Assembly (NCBI RefSeq): GCF_004345565.1
Contig: NZ_SLWA01000013.1
Span: 1 to 64,000 of the forward strand
Direction of reading: 5' to 3'
Length of the DNA stretch: 64,000 nucleotides
From: Flavobacterium circumlabens
GTDB taxonomy: Bacteria; Bacteroidota; Bacteroidia; Flavobacteriales; Flavobacteriaceae
The position numbers and the translations under genes were made by a program. The notes beneath the pieces are model-generated. The model was given only the letters and a program-made list of their open reading frames with translations. It did no database searches and was not told the DNA's origin. Below are positions 15,821 through 26,100 of the stretch, piece after piece; the first letter of the stretch is position 1, and every line of letters begins with the position of its first letter.

Positions 15821-18457
15821 ATGAAATCACAAGACGTACGTAAACAATTTCTAGACTTTTTCAAGAGCAACGGACACTTAATCGTTCCATCTGCTCCAAT
15901 CGTTCTTAAAGACGATCCAACCCTTATGTTCAACAACTCGGGAATGGCCCAGTTTAAAGAATACTTTTTAGGGAACGGAACACCAAAAAGTAAAAGAATA
16001 GCCGATACGCAAAAATGTCTTCGTGTTTCAGGAAAACATAACGATCTTGAGGATGTAGGTTTTGATACCTATCACCATACCATGTTTGAAATGCTTGGTA
16101 ACTGGTCTTTTGGAGATTATTTCAAAAAAGAAGCGATCAATTGGGCTTGGCAATTACTTACAGAAGTTTATAAGATTCCAAAAGAAAATCTTTATGTTTC
16201 TGTTTTTGAAGGAAGTAAAGAAGATAATGTGCCTTTCGATCAGGAAGCCTGGGATATCTGGAAAACATTAATCGATGAAGACCGTATTATACTTGGAAAT
16301 AAAAAAGACAATTTCTGGGAAATGGGAGATCAGGGACCTTGCGGACCTTGTTCTGAAATTCACGTTGATTTACGTTCTGAAGAAGAAAAAGCACAGGTTT
16401 CAGGAAAAAGCCTTGTCAATAATGATCACCCGCAGGTAGTTGAAATCTGGAATAATGTATTCATGGAATTCAACCGTAAAGCGGATGGTTCATTAGAGAA
16501 ACTTCCTGCTCAACACGTTGATACCGGAATGGGATTTGAGCGTTTGTGTATGGCATTACAGGGAAAAACTTCTAATTATGATACCGATGTTTTTACACCT
16601 CTTATCGAAAAAGTAGAACAAATTACGGGATTAAAATATACTTCTGATGAAATTAAAAACATCAGCGAAGAACAAAACAAAACCAATATTGCCATTCGTG
16701 TAATTGTAGATCACGTTCGTGCGGTAGCGTTTGCAATTGCAGACGGACAATTGCCATCAAACACAGGAGCGGGTTATGTGATTCGCAGAATTTTGCGTCG
16801 TGCGATTCGTTACGGATTTACATTTTTAAACACCAAAGAGCCGTTTATCAATAAATTGGTAGAGGTTTTAGCCAATCAGATGGGAGAATTTTTCCCGGAA
16901 ATAAAAGCACAACAGCAATTGGTTACAAATGTAATCCGTGAAGAAGAAGCTTCTTTTTTAAGAACTTTAGATCAAGGGTTACAGTTGTTGGACAATGTAA
17001 TTACGCAAACAAAAGGCGCTGAAGTTTCAGGAGCAAAAGCATTTGAATTGTATGATACTTTTGGTTTTCCAAAAGATTTGACTGCCTTGATTTTGAAAGA
17101 AAAAAACATGTCTTTAAACGAAGCGGAATTTGATGCATCAATGCAGGAACAAAAAAATCGTTCCCGTGCCGCTTCAGAAGTTTCAACGGAAGACTGGTCG
17201 GTTTTAATTCCGGGAAATGTAGAGACTTTTGTGGGTTACGATCAGTTGGACAATGACGTAAAGATTACCAGAATTCGTAAAGTTGACAGTAAAAAAGACG
17301 GAATACTGTATCAGATTGTTTTAGACAATACGCCATTCTATCCGGAAGGCGGAGGTCAGGTTGGAGATAAAGGAACGTTGGTTTCTGCCAATGAGACTAT
17401 CGAAATCATTGACACAAAGAAAGAAAATAACCTGATTCTGCATTTTGCAAAACAATTGCCGGAAAATATTGAAGCTGGTTTTACAGCAAAAGTAAATACC
17501 GATTTAAGAGGTTCAACTTCTAAAAATCACTCGGCTACGCATTTAATGCATTTGGCTTTGAGAAACCTTCTAGGTACTCACGTAGAGCAAAAAGGATCCC
17601 TGGTAAATCCGAACTATTTACGTTTTGACTTTTCACATTTTTCTAAAGTTTCAGATGAGGAGTTGCATCAGGTTGAAGCAAGTGTAAATGCCCAGATTGA
17701 GGCACAATTACAATTGGTAGAACACAGAAATATTCCGATTAAAGAAGCATTGGATAAAGGTGCAATGGCTTTATTTGGAGAGAAATACGGAGATAATGTC
17801 CGTATGATTGAATTTGGTGACAGTAAAGAACTTTGCGGCGGAATTCACGTAAAAAACACAGCAGAAATCTGGCATTTCAAAATCATTTCTGAAGGTGCAG
17901 TTGCAGCTGGAATTCGTCGTATTGAGGCGATTACAGGTGATGCCGTAAAAGATTTCTATCAAAATCAGGAGAATATTTTAGCTGAAATAAAAGAAACATT
18001 AAAAAATCCACAGGATATTTTAAAATCAGTGGCTTCTTTGCAGGATGATAATGCGAAACTGAAAAAACAAATTGAGCAACTGCTTAAGGAAAAAGTTGGA
18101 GCCTTAAAAACGGAACTTGAAAGAGATTTTCAGGAAATAAACGGCGTAAATTTCCTTGCCAAACAAGTAGATTTAAGCATGGCTTCGACAAAAGATTTAG
18201 CTTCGGCTTTAGGAAGTTCAAAAGCAGATTCGTTTGTGTTCCTGGCTTCAGTAGAAGACGGTTTGCCAAACATTCACTGTTATATTGCTAAAGAATTGGT
18301 AGCAGGCAAAAGCTTAAATGCAAATGCTGTGATTAAGGAATTAGGAAAGTATATTGAAGGAAATGGAGGAGGACAACCATTTTTTGCATCAGGAAAAGGT
18401 AAAAATGCTAACGGAATTGCTGAAGCTTTAGTTAACGCAGTTGAGTTTATTAAATAA
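15821..18457 (+). CDS. alaS: Alanine-tRNA ligase
   Basis: The 878-residue class II synthetase charges tRNA-Ala. The catalytic domain has the motif 1/2 region HHTMFEMLGNWSFGDYF (about 80-97) and GPCGPCSEIH (about 172-181). The editing domain carries the zinc-type HSATHLMH (about 568-575) and CGGIHV (about 668-673). A coiled-coil and a C-terminal DHHA1-type domain ending GNGGGQPFFASGKGKN complete the protein. Length is normal. The ATG is immediately preceded by the octamer array. Regulation is not evident. Confidence 0.97.
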   Translation: MKSQDVRKQFLDFFKSNGHLIVPSAPIVLKDDPTLMFNNSGMAQFKEYFLGNGTPKSKRIADTQKCLRVSGKHNDLEDVGFDTYHHTMFEMLGNWSFGDYFKKEAINWAWQLLTEVYKIPKENLYVSVFEGSKEDNVPFDQEAWDIWKTLIDEDRIILGNKKDNFWEMGDQGPCGPCSEIHVDLRSEEEKAQVSGKSLVNNDHPQVVEIWNNVFMEFNRKADGSLEKLPAQHVDTGMGFERLCMALQGKTSNYDTDVFTPLIEKVEQITGLKYTSDEIKNISEEQNKTNIAIRVIVDHVRAVAFAIADGQLPSNTGAGYVIRRILRRAIRYGFTFLNTKEPFINKLVEVLANQMGEFFPEIKAQQQLVTNVIREEEASFLRTLDQGLQLLDNVITQTKGAEVSGAKAFELYDTFGFPKDLTALILKEKNMSLNEAEFDASMQEQKNRSRAASEVSTEDWSVLIPGNVETFVGYDQLDNDVKITRIRKVDSKKDGILYQIVLDNTPFYPEGGGQVGDKGTLVSANETIEIIDTKKENNLILHFAKQLPENIEAGFTAKVNTDLRGSTSKNHSATHLMHLALRNLLGTHVEQKGSLVNPNYLRFDFSHFSKVSDEELHQVEASVNAQIEAQLQLVEHRNIPIKEALDKGAMALFGEKYGDNVRMIEFGDSKELCGGIHVKNTAEIWHFKIISEGAVAAGIRRIEAITGDAVKDFYQNQENILAEIKETLKNPQDILKSVASLQDDNAKLKKQIEQLLKEKVGALKTELERDFQEINGVNFLAKQVDLSMASTKDLASALGSSKADSFVFLASVEDGLPNIHCYIAKELVAGKSLNANAVIKELGKYIEGNGGGQPFFASGKGKNANGIAEALVNAVEFIK

Positions 18458-18507
18458 AAGAGTATTTGAAAGCTTTTTCAGGATATTAAATTGAAGACTT
18501 AAAAATT

Positions 18508-19080
18508 ATGTATAGAAAAATTAAAGTAATTATTATTTTTTCAATTGTTTTTACATCATTTAGTTATGCTCAAAGATATCAAATATATGAAGGGGGATTT
18601 GAAAACATAAGTGATATTAAATCCTTCAACGTAGCGTTTAATTATGAAAATATTCAAGTTCATGGTTTTGAATCAGAAGAAGACTTTTTAAAAGAAAAAA
18701 TGGAAAAAAGAAAAGCTAATCCTGAAAAAGCTGCAGCTTTCAGACGGGATTGGTTTTCAAATCGGGATCAGTATTATAATCCGGCATTTATAAATTATTT
18801 TAATAATTATTTTAAAAAAGGAGAACGTAAAATTGTTGTTGATTCTCCCTATTTAATGAAGGTGAATTTAACCTGGATTTATCCGGGTTATGCATTAGAA
18901 CCTGCTAAATTGTCTGCAACAATTGAGTTTATCGATACCATTAATTCGAAAAAACTACTTGTAGTTCATTTTGAAAAAGTGATTGGGATGGAGAAAAAAA
19001 CAATAGAAATCAATGAGTATGAAAGAGTAATTGGTGCATTTGAAAAACTCGCCAAAAACTTAGCCATTCAATTAAAGTAA
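18508..19080 (+). CDS. Exported protein of unknown function
   Basis: 190 residues with a signal peptide cleaved near residue 22 (FTSFSYAQ). The mature part has a charged helical segment (EDFLKEKMEKRKANPEKAAAFRRDW, about 52-76, quoted as a region) and a C-terminal half with MKVNLTWIYPGY, TIEFIDTINSKKLLVVHF and a final helix. I know of no assigned function. The C-terminal pattern resembles small periplasmic DUF proteins that report relative to a family of Bacteroidota exported proteins. It lies 50 bases after alaS, probably in the same transcript, and ends at a strong terminator. Confidence 0.75.
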   Translation: MYRKIKVIIIFSIVFTSFSYAQRYQIYEGGFENISDIKSFNVAFNYENIQVHGFESEEDFLKEKMEKRKANPEKAAAFRRDWFSNRDQYYNPAFINYFNNYFKKGERKIVVDSPYLMKVNLTWIYPGYALEPAKLSATIEFIDTINSKKLLVVHFEKVIGMEKKTIEINEYERVIGAFEKLAKNLAIQLK

Positions 19081-19140
19081 AGCAACGAAGCTTAAGAAAC
19101 CTTTGACTCTGCTTACTTTAAAATTTTATTAATATTCAAA

Positions 19141-19174
19141 AACCCGACAGATTTTTAAAATCTGTCGGGTTTTG
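19141..19174. terminator. Bidirectional terminator
   Basis: AACCCGACAGATTTT pairs with AAAATCTGTCGGGTT (19141-19171), with T residues on the plus side and A residues before it. It serves the exported-protein gene and, on the other strand, the ABC exporter. A similar sequence recurs at 50169-50200. Confidence 0.8.
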
Positions 19175-19192
19175 TATTTCAAGCCTAAAAAA

Positions 19193-19228
19193 GCTCAGCA
19201 ACTTAGCACCTTAGTGACTCAGCACCTT
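19193..19228. repeat. Tandem octamer array NCTYAGNN
   Basis: GCTCAGCA, ACTTAGCA, CCTTAGTG, ACTCAGCA and a partial CCTTA are consecutive with period 8. This is the same family as 1501-1536 (ACTTAGNN). It lies between the terminator and the ABC exporter stop codon. Confidence 0.75.
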
Positions 19229-19234
19229 AAAATT

Positions 19235-20980
19235 TTACTTTCTTTCCCCAATCTGCTGACGCCACATTGCGTAATACAAACCTCTTTCAACGATTAAATC
19301 TTCATGTTTACCCTGTTCTATAATTTTACCCTGCTCTAAGACAAAAATCCTGTCAGCATGCATAACCGTAGACAACCTGTGGGCGATTAAAACCGTAATT
19401 CTGTTTTTATCTGAAATGTTTCGTATGGTTGCATTAATTTCTTCTTCCGTTATAGAATCCAGCGCAGAAGTTGCTTCATCAAAAATCAATAAGTTCGGGT
19501 TTCTTAAAATAGCGCGGGCAATAGACAAACGCTGTTTCTCTCCGCCTGAAACTTTAATTCCTCCCTCGCCAATTGTCGTATTTAAGCCATCTTCGGCACG
19601 TTTCAGCAATTTTTCACAACTTGCTCTTTTCAGGGCATCATACAAATCTTCGTCAGTCGCATTTGGTTTTACAAACAATAAATTCTCCCGAATCGTTCCG
19701 GAAAATAATTGTGCATCCTGAGTAACAAAACCTAATTGTTTTCTTAAATCCAGTAAATCAATTTCAGTTGAATCAATATCATTATAAAGTACCTGCCCTT
19801 CTGCCGGAACATACAATCCGACCAATAATTTGACCAAAGTAGTTTTTCCGGATCCGGATGGGCCAACGAAAGCCACAGTCTGGCCTTGTTTTATTTCAAA
19901 ATTAATATTTTCTACAGCTTTAAATTTTGCAGTTTTATGCTTGAAACTTACATTAGAAAAAAGCAAGGACTGAATTGCTCCAACATGTTTTGGACTTTTC
20001 GGACGAAATTCTTTCGGAGCATTTAGAAGAACCCTGAAGTTTTCCATTGAAACTTTAGTCTCGTTAAGGGCTATAATAAAATTCCCTAACTCCTGAAGGG
20101 GGCCAAAAATAAAGAAAGTAAAAAATACCATGGTCAGTAAATCTCCCACGATAATTTTCCCTCCAAATAAGAAATAATACAACGTAAAAACAACACACGT
20201 TCTTAAAAAATGAACGGTTGTTCCCTGAATAAAACTTAAACTTCTGATGAAACGGATTTTTTGCAATTCAAGCTGGAGAATTTTAAAGGTATTTAAATTC
20301 AGACGTTTTTCTTCCTGATAGGTCAATCCGAGACTTTTTACAAGTTCTATGTTTCTTAAACTTTCTGTAGTTGAACCGGCTAAGGCATTGGTTTGATTCA
20401 CAATTTTTTTGGAAACAACTTTAATCTTTTTACCCAGATAAGAACTCACCAAAGCAATAATTGGTGCCGTAATTAAAAAGATTATCGATATGCGATAATC
20501 AATTCGGGAAACATAAAGAACCACAAAGACAAATCCGATAATAGTCTGGAAAATCAAAGAAATGGAAAGTGTAATTAATTTTTCGGAATCAGAGCGTACT
20601 TTGGTTAATTTGCTTAAAGTTTCACCACTTCTCTGGTCTTCAAATTCAGCATACGGTAAATCCAGGGATTTTTTAATTCCGTCCGTATACATCTGGGCTC
20701 CGGTTCTCTGAATGACAATATTGGTAAAGTAATCCTGAAAATTCTTGGTGATTCTTGAAATCATGGCAGCACCAAGGGAAAGTCCCAGCCAGAAGGCTAA
20801 AGACCTGATAAAACCCATTTCATTTCCTTTGTATTTCGCCAGTCCAACCCCGCAGTCCTGCATTAATTTACCGGTAATGATTGAATCTGATAAGCTGAAA
20901 CAGATATTAATAGTAGCCATAATCAAAGCAAAAAGCAACAGCATTTTGTGTTTGATTATATAAGAATATAGTAATTTCAT
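19235..20980 (-). CDS. ABC exporter, fused permease and ATPase
   Basis: The 581-residue half-transporter works as a dimer in the inner membrane. An N-terminal six-helix permease (about 1-310) is followed by an ATPase domain with Walker A GPSGSGKTT (about 373-381), Q-loop VTQDAQLFSG, signature VSGGEKQR, Walker B LLIFDEATSALD and H-loop AHRLST. The overall type is MsbA/multidrug-like, and the substrate (lipid, drug or peptide) cannot be told. It stands alone between a terminator and a divergent lipoprotein gene. Confidence 0.92.
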   Translation of the reverse strand: MKLLYSYIIKHKMLLLFALIMATINICFSLSDSIITGKLMQDCGVGLAKYKGNEMGFIRSLAFWLGLSLGAAMISRITKNFQDYFTNIVIQRTGAQMYTDGIKKSLDLPYAEFEDQRSGETLSKLTKVRSDSEKLITLSISLIFQTIIGFVFVVLYVSRIDYRISIIFLITAPIIALVSSYLGKKIKVVSKKIVNQTNALAGSTTESLRNIELVKSLGLTYQEEKRLNLNTFKILQLELQKIRFIRSLSFIQGTTVHFLRTCVVFTLYYFLFGGKIIVGDLLTMVFFTFFIFGPLQELGNFIIALNETKVSMENFRVLLNAPKEFRPKSPKHVGAIQSLLFSNVSFKHKTAKFKAVENINFEIKQGQTVAFVGPSGSGKTTLVKLLVGLYVPAEGQVLYNDIDSTEIDLLDLRKQLGFVTQDAQLFSGTIRENLLFVKPNATDEDLYDALKRASCEKLLKRAEDGLNTTIGEGGIKVSGGEKQRLSIARAILRNPNLLIFDEATSALDSITEEEINATIRNISDKNRITVLIAHRLSTVMHADRIFVLEQGKIIEQGKHEDLIVERGLYYAMWRQQIGERK

Positions 20981-21006
20981 AAGTGAATTTAAATTTATTG
21001 GAGATG

Positions 21007-21014
21007 CAAAAGTA
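21007..21014 (-). promoter_or_regulatory. Candidate -7 box of the ABC exporter gene
   Basis: The minus strand reads TACTTTTG, matching TAnnTTTG, 27 bases before the start codon. No exact TTG lies at the expected distance. Confidence 0.4.
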
Positions 21015-21124
21015 GTGAATTGTTTGTCTTTGTAAAGTTGATTTATTGTTATTAAAAATGTTAATTATTTTAAACTTTTGTTTTTGATTTAATTTATATT
21101 TATCCCCACAAAAAATCTAATCAC

Positions 21125-21931
21125 ATGAAAAAACTTTTATTTCTTTTTTGCACTGTAACATTTGTGTTGACATCTTGCTCTAATGATGAAAATTCTTCCC
21201 CGGAAAATTCTTCTCAAGACGATAATTCTGTAGTACCCAAAACTATTTCTTATATATATCCTTCCCTTTTATTAGGTGTTGATAGTAAAAGTAGTGCGAT
21301 GTACAGCGGAAACAAAATTTTAAATAGCAGTGAAGAAGGGTATAAAACAGTATTTACCTACGATGGAGATTTTATTACAAAGCAAGAGGTGTTTAAGTTG
21401 GATAAACAAGGAAACCAAACCATAGTTAAAGAGGTTGCATATACATATGAAAATGGAAAATTAAAGACCAGAATCTATAGGGTAATTATTAACGGACAAA
21501 GTGGTAGTAGTGATTATATACAAAAAACAGTCTATACTCAGAATACTAATGATCTGATTTCTTATTTAAATTATTCTGTTGATGCAACAACTAAAATTGA
21601 GAGTTTAATTAATGAAGGAACTTTGACTTATGAAAATGGCAATCTTGTAAAACTTCAACAAAAGATAAATTCAATAACAACAACTTCAGTTTATGATTAT
21701 GATACAAAACAGAATCCTCTTAAAAATATTTTAGGTTTTAATTTACTACTAGATGAAATCTATGGATTTGGAAAAAATAATATCATAAAAAAGACCAAAA
21801 CATCATCTGAAAATACTAATCCGACTGTTTATTTAACAAGTTATATTTATAATGAAAGAGGCTATCCAATCAAGAACACCTCATTGAGTGGAGGAGGATC
21901 AGTAGAATATGAAATTGAGTACACTTATTAG
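21125..21931 (+). CDS. Lipoprotein of unknown function with YD-like repeats
   Basis: 268 residues. A lipoprotein signal ends at VLTSC (Cys18), followed by an Asn/Ser/Asp-rich linker. The body has repeated strand pairs such as YTYENGKLKTRIYRV, LTYENGNLVKLQQKI and SYIYNERGYPIKNTS, similar to RHS/YD-type strands seen in Bacteroidota DUF4595-like lipoproteins. It is probably anchored in the outer membrane or exposed at the surface. There is no linked pathway; it is divergent from the ABC exporter and ends at a terminator. Confidence 0.8.
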   Translation: MKKLLFLFCTVTFVLTSCSNDENSSPENSSQDDNSVVPKTISYIYPSLLLGVDSKSSAMYSGNKILNSSEEGYKTVFTYDGDFITKQEVFKLDKQGNQTIVKEVAYTYENGKLKTRIYRVIINGQSGSSDYIQKTVYTQNTNDLISYLNYSVDATTKIESLINEGTLTYENGNLVKLQQKINSITTTSVYDYDTKQNPLKNILGFNLLLDEIYGFGKNNIIKKTKTSSENTNPTVYLTSYIYNERGYPIKNTSLSGGGSVEYEIEYTY

Positions 21932-21945
21932 AATCTATTTCTCAT

Positions 21946-21977
21946 AAAAACCAAATACTTCAGTATTTGGTTTTTTT
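21946..21977 (+). terminator. Terminator of the lipoprotein gene
   Basis: AAAACCAAATACT and AGTATTTGGTTTT form a hairpin followed by TTT, 15 bases after the stop codon. Confidence 0.8.
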
Positions 21978-22018
21978 ATTGGTGGAAATTCGTGAAATTC
22001 GTGTTTAAATAATAAGCC

Positions 22019-22978
22019 ATGCAATTCAGAACCTTAATTCCACTTTCCAAAACCAATAATCCAATCGATTATAATTCGAAAGTAATATCTTTAGGTTCCT
22101 GTTTTGCTGTAAATATGGCCGAGAAACTGGACTATTTTAAGTTTGAAAACCATACCAATCCGTTTGGGATTATCTTCAATCCGGTTTCGATTGAGAAAAT
22201 AATAAAAAGGGTATTCAAGCAGGAATTATTTACCGAAAAAGACGTGTTCTTTCATAACGAACGCTGGCATTGTTTTGACATACATTCCGATTGGAGTAAT
22301 TCCGATAAACAAGAATTGTTAGAGAACTTAAATCAGATTGCAAAAACACTGGTTCAGCAGCTAAGCAACGCAACGCATGTGATAATCACCTACGGAACTT
22401 CCTGGATTTATCGAAATACAGAAAGCAGCGAAATCGTAGCCAATTGCCACAAAGTACCTCAAAAGCAATTCTCAAAAGAATTATTATCCGTTGAGACCAT
22501 TCAGAAAAGCATCCAAAATACCATTGATTTAACTCAGGCCTTAAATCCAAGTATTAATTTCATTTTTACCATTTCGCCAGTCAGACATGTCAAAGACGGT
22601 TTTGCAGAAAACCAGCTAAGTAAATCACATTTGTTTACTGCACTTCATCAGGTTTTAAAAACTCATAACTCACAATTTATAACTCATAACTATTTCCCTT
22701 CTTACGAAATCATGATGGATGAGCTTCGGGATTATCGTTTTTATGGCGAAGATATGCTGCATCCCAACCCAATCGCAATCGATTATATCTGGCAGCGCTT
22801 CAGCGAAAACTATATCACAGAGGACAGTCTTTTGACTATGAAAGAAATTTCGGAAATTCAAAAAGCACTCAATCACCGTAGTTTTAATCCGGACTCGGAA
22901 CAACATCTTAAATTCCTCTCAAAATTGCAGCAGAAGATTAAATCTATTGAAGAAAAATTCCCCCATATTAAGTTTTAA
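22019..22978 (+). CDS. GSCFA domain protein
   Basis: 319 residues. The family-naming GSCFA motif is at 26-30 (SLGSCFAVNMAEKL), followed by NPFGIIFNPVSI, TYGTSWIYR, FTISPVRHVKDGF and DELRDYRFYGEDMLHPN. These resemble blocks of the SGNH/GDSL hydrolase fold (Ser in GSCFA, Asp/His near the end), so an esterase-like activity is possible but not shown. It has no signal peptide. A heptamer repeat array at 22661-22695 lies inside the coding sequence and encodes a Thr/His/Asn-rich insert (THNSQFITHNY, about residues 216-226). Confidence 0.9.
   Translation: MQFRTLIPLSKTNNPIDYNSKVISLGSCFAVNMAEKLDYFKFENHTNPFGIIFNPVSIEKIIKRVFKQELFTEKDVFFHNERWHCFDIHSDWSNSDKQELLENLNQIAKTLVQQLSNATHVIITYGTSWIYRNTESSEIVANCHKVPQKQFSKELLSVETIQKSIQNTIDLTQALNPSINFIFTISPVRHVKDGFAENQLSKSHLFTALHQVLKTHNSQFITHNYFPSYEIMMDELRDYRFYGEDMLHPNPIAIDYIWQRFSENYITEDSLLTMKEISEIQKALNHRSFNPDSEQHLKFLSKLQQKIKSIEEKFPHIKF
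22661..22695 (+). repeat. Heptamer array inside the GSCFA coding sequence
   Basis: ACTCATA, ACTCACA, ATTTATA, ACTCATA and ACTATTT are consecutive with period 7. They are in frame and translated as part of the protein. The sequence type matches the intergenic heptamer arrays elsewhere in this window. Confidence 0.8.
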
Positions 22979-23148
22979 TCCTGTTTTTTATTAAATAAAA
23001 AGAAAGAAAAGGATTACTTACGCGTGAAATTTTAGAACAATTTGGCGTAATTGTGTAAATTTTTGAAACATATTTTTTACAATTTTGTAAATTGTATAAG
23101 ACACAATTTTTGTAACGTAACTTTAATCCAAACGTGTTTTACCGACGT

Positions 23149-26100
23149 ATGAATAAGAAATCCATTCATTTTCTAAAAAAAACATTACGCGTATTGCTTT
23201 GGTGCGCGGTTTCGATAGTTGCACTTTTACTTCTTATTACGATTTTAATTCAGGTTCCGGCTATTCAGAATTTCGCAAAAGATAAGGCGATTACCTATCT
23301 GCATAAAAAAATAAAAACGAAGGTTTCCCTCGACCGAATTGGAATTAAATTTCCCAAAGAGGTAGTTCTGGAAGGTTTCTATTTTGAAGATCAGCAAAAA
23401 GATACTTTGTTAAGCGGTAAGCGTTTAGAGCTGGATGTCGATTTATTTAAACTGATAAGCAGCGAACTCGAAATCAATTCGGTTTCGCTCGAAAATGTAA
23501 AAGCCAATATCTCCCGAAATAAAGATGGTGTATTCAACTTCGATTACATCATTAAAGCATTCGAATCAAAAGAAGATAAACCCAAAGATCCCGATAGTAA
23601 ACCTTTTAAAATATCAGTGGTAGATGTCAATCTCGATCATGTGAAATTTAATTTTAAAGATGACTTTTCTAAAAATGACATTCGCGTAAACCTTACCCAT
23701 TTTGACACAAAATTCAAAAAATTCGATTTGGACAAAATGGATTTTGATATTCCGAACATCGAATTAAACGGTTTGAAATTAGTGTTAAATCAGGATGTGG
23801 TAGAGCAGATTGCGGAAGTTTCGGTAAAAACCGTGGACACCATTTCAAAGAGAAAAGATTTTAAATTGAAATTAGGTAAAATCAAACTTTCGAAAATTGA
23901 TATTTCATATGATAATAAAGACTCTAAACTGGATTCGGGAATACGTTTAGGAAATTTAGAACTTGCTGTTAATGAAGTCGATTTAAATAAGCAGCTTTTG
24001 GATTTTGATTCTTTCGAATTAAAAGATCTGAAAGGAAATTTACGTCTGGGGGCAAAAGACAAACAAATAAAAACTCCGAATTTAGATTCAACGGCAATTC
24101 GTCAATCGGGATGGAAAGTAAAACTGAAAGAGGTTGCGATTCAGAATATAGCGTTTCAGTTTGATGATATGCAGTCAAAACCAAATGCAAAAGGAATTGA
24201 CTACAGCCATTTGGATCTGGATAAATTCAATCTGAAAGCAGAAAAAATATACTATGGAAATGATACGATTTCCGGAAACATACAAACACTTGCCGTAAAG
24301 GAAAAAAGCGGTTTAGACATTCAGTCGTTAAAAACAGATTTCTTTTACGGTCCTAAAAAAGCGTACTTGAATGATTTGTATCTGAGAACGCCGCAAACCC
24401 TTTTGCAAAATAAAATTCAGGTCGGCTATTCGTCAATTGCAGCACTTAAAAAAGAGCTCGGAAACCTGACTCTGGATGCCAGTCTGAATCAATCCAAAAT
24501 TGGTTTCAAAGATATTTTGCTTTTTGCTCCTGATTTACGAAAGTCCAATCCTTTTAAAAGTAGCCCTAATGCCGTTTTATATCTGAATACCCGTTTAAGC
24601 GGAAAAATCAAAGATCTGAATATTCCACATTTCGAAATGAGCGGAATCGGAACCACAAGAGTTTCTCTTTCGGGCAAAATCAAAGGATTGCCGGATGCCC
24701 AAAAAGCCTATTATGATCTGGATATCAAAAAACTGTCCAGTACTTCTAAAGACGTGTACGCTTTTGTCCCGGCAGGAACAATTCCAAAGAATATTCAATT
24801 GCCATCGCAGTTTAATGTATTGGGGAAATTTAAAGGTTCCATTCAGAATTTTAAAACCAATCTGGCGCTCAATAGTAGTTTCGGAAATGCAAAAGTAGAT
24901 GCCTTATTTGATCAGCGTGTCAAAAAAAGAGAAAAGTACGATGCAACGGTTTATTTGCTTGACTTTAATTTAGGACGATTAATCAAAAATGATTCCATTG
25001 GGAAAATTACGCTGAAAGCAAAAGTTAAAGGAAAAGGATTAGATCCTAAAACGGCTCAGGCGGAATTGGACGGAATTGTTCAGAAAGCAGTATTCAACAG
25101 ATACACGTACAGAAATCTGGCTTTAAAAGGAAATATCGAAAACGGATCTTTTGCTGTGAAATCAGGAATGAAAGACCCGAATCTGAATTTTGACCTGGTA
25201 GCCAGTGGCGATACGAAAGATAAATATCCATCGGTAAAATTAAAATTAAACCTTGACATTGCCGATCTCGAAAAACTGAATCTTCATGCCGGCCCTATGA
25301 AATTGCGTGGTAATGTTGATGCAGATATCGCCAACAGTAACCCGGATTTTTTAAACGGAAAAGTATTTCTTTCGAATATTCAGATCTTGCAGGATGCAGA
25401 ACCAATTGTTTTAGATTCGGTTCGGGTCATTGCTTTTTCTGATAATACCAGAAACAACATCAAACTAAGCTCGCAGTTTTTAAAAGCTGAAGTAGACGGA
25501 AAGTACAAGCTGACGACCTTAACAGCGGCTATAAAAAAATCGCTTTCCAAATACATGGATTTGAAAAATCCGAAAGTAAACGGCGAATCAGACGAACAGC
25601 GACTGGCTTTTACACTGACCGTGGATAACGATCCGATATTATTTAAGCTCGTTCCGAAACTAACAGGCCTGGAGCCGATTAAAATTACAGGGAAATACAA
25701 CAACGTAACCGATTCTTTGGAAATAAAAGGAACGATTCCGCGAATTGTGTACGCGAATAATACCATTTCCGACGGAAAAATAAACATCGAAGGCAAAGAG
25801 AATGCTTTGGAATATCAGATTTCCGTTGCAACCATTGAAAGCGGTGAATTGAAAGTTCCGTTTACCAGTTTGTCAGGCAAAGTTGAGAACAATATTCTCA
25901 CCTATGCGTTGCAGGTAAAAGACACGAAAGACAAAGAGCAGTATGTTATTGCCGGAGAATTTCTGCGTCAGGATGCTAAGAATATCCTGAAAATCAATCC
26001 TGAAAATTTTGTACTGAATTATGATAAATGGGCTATCGATCCTGAAAATGCAATTGAGTTTGGCGATAAACGACTTTACATCCATAAATTTTTTCTGTCG

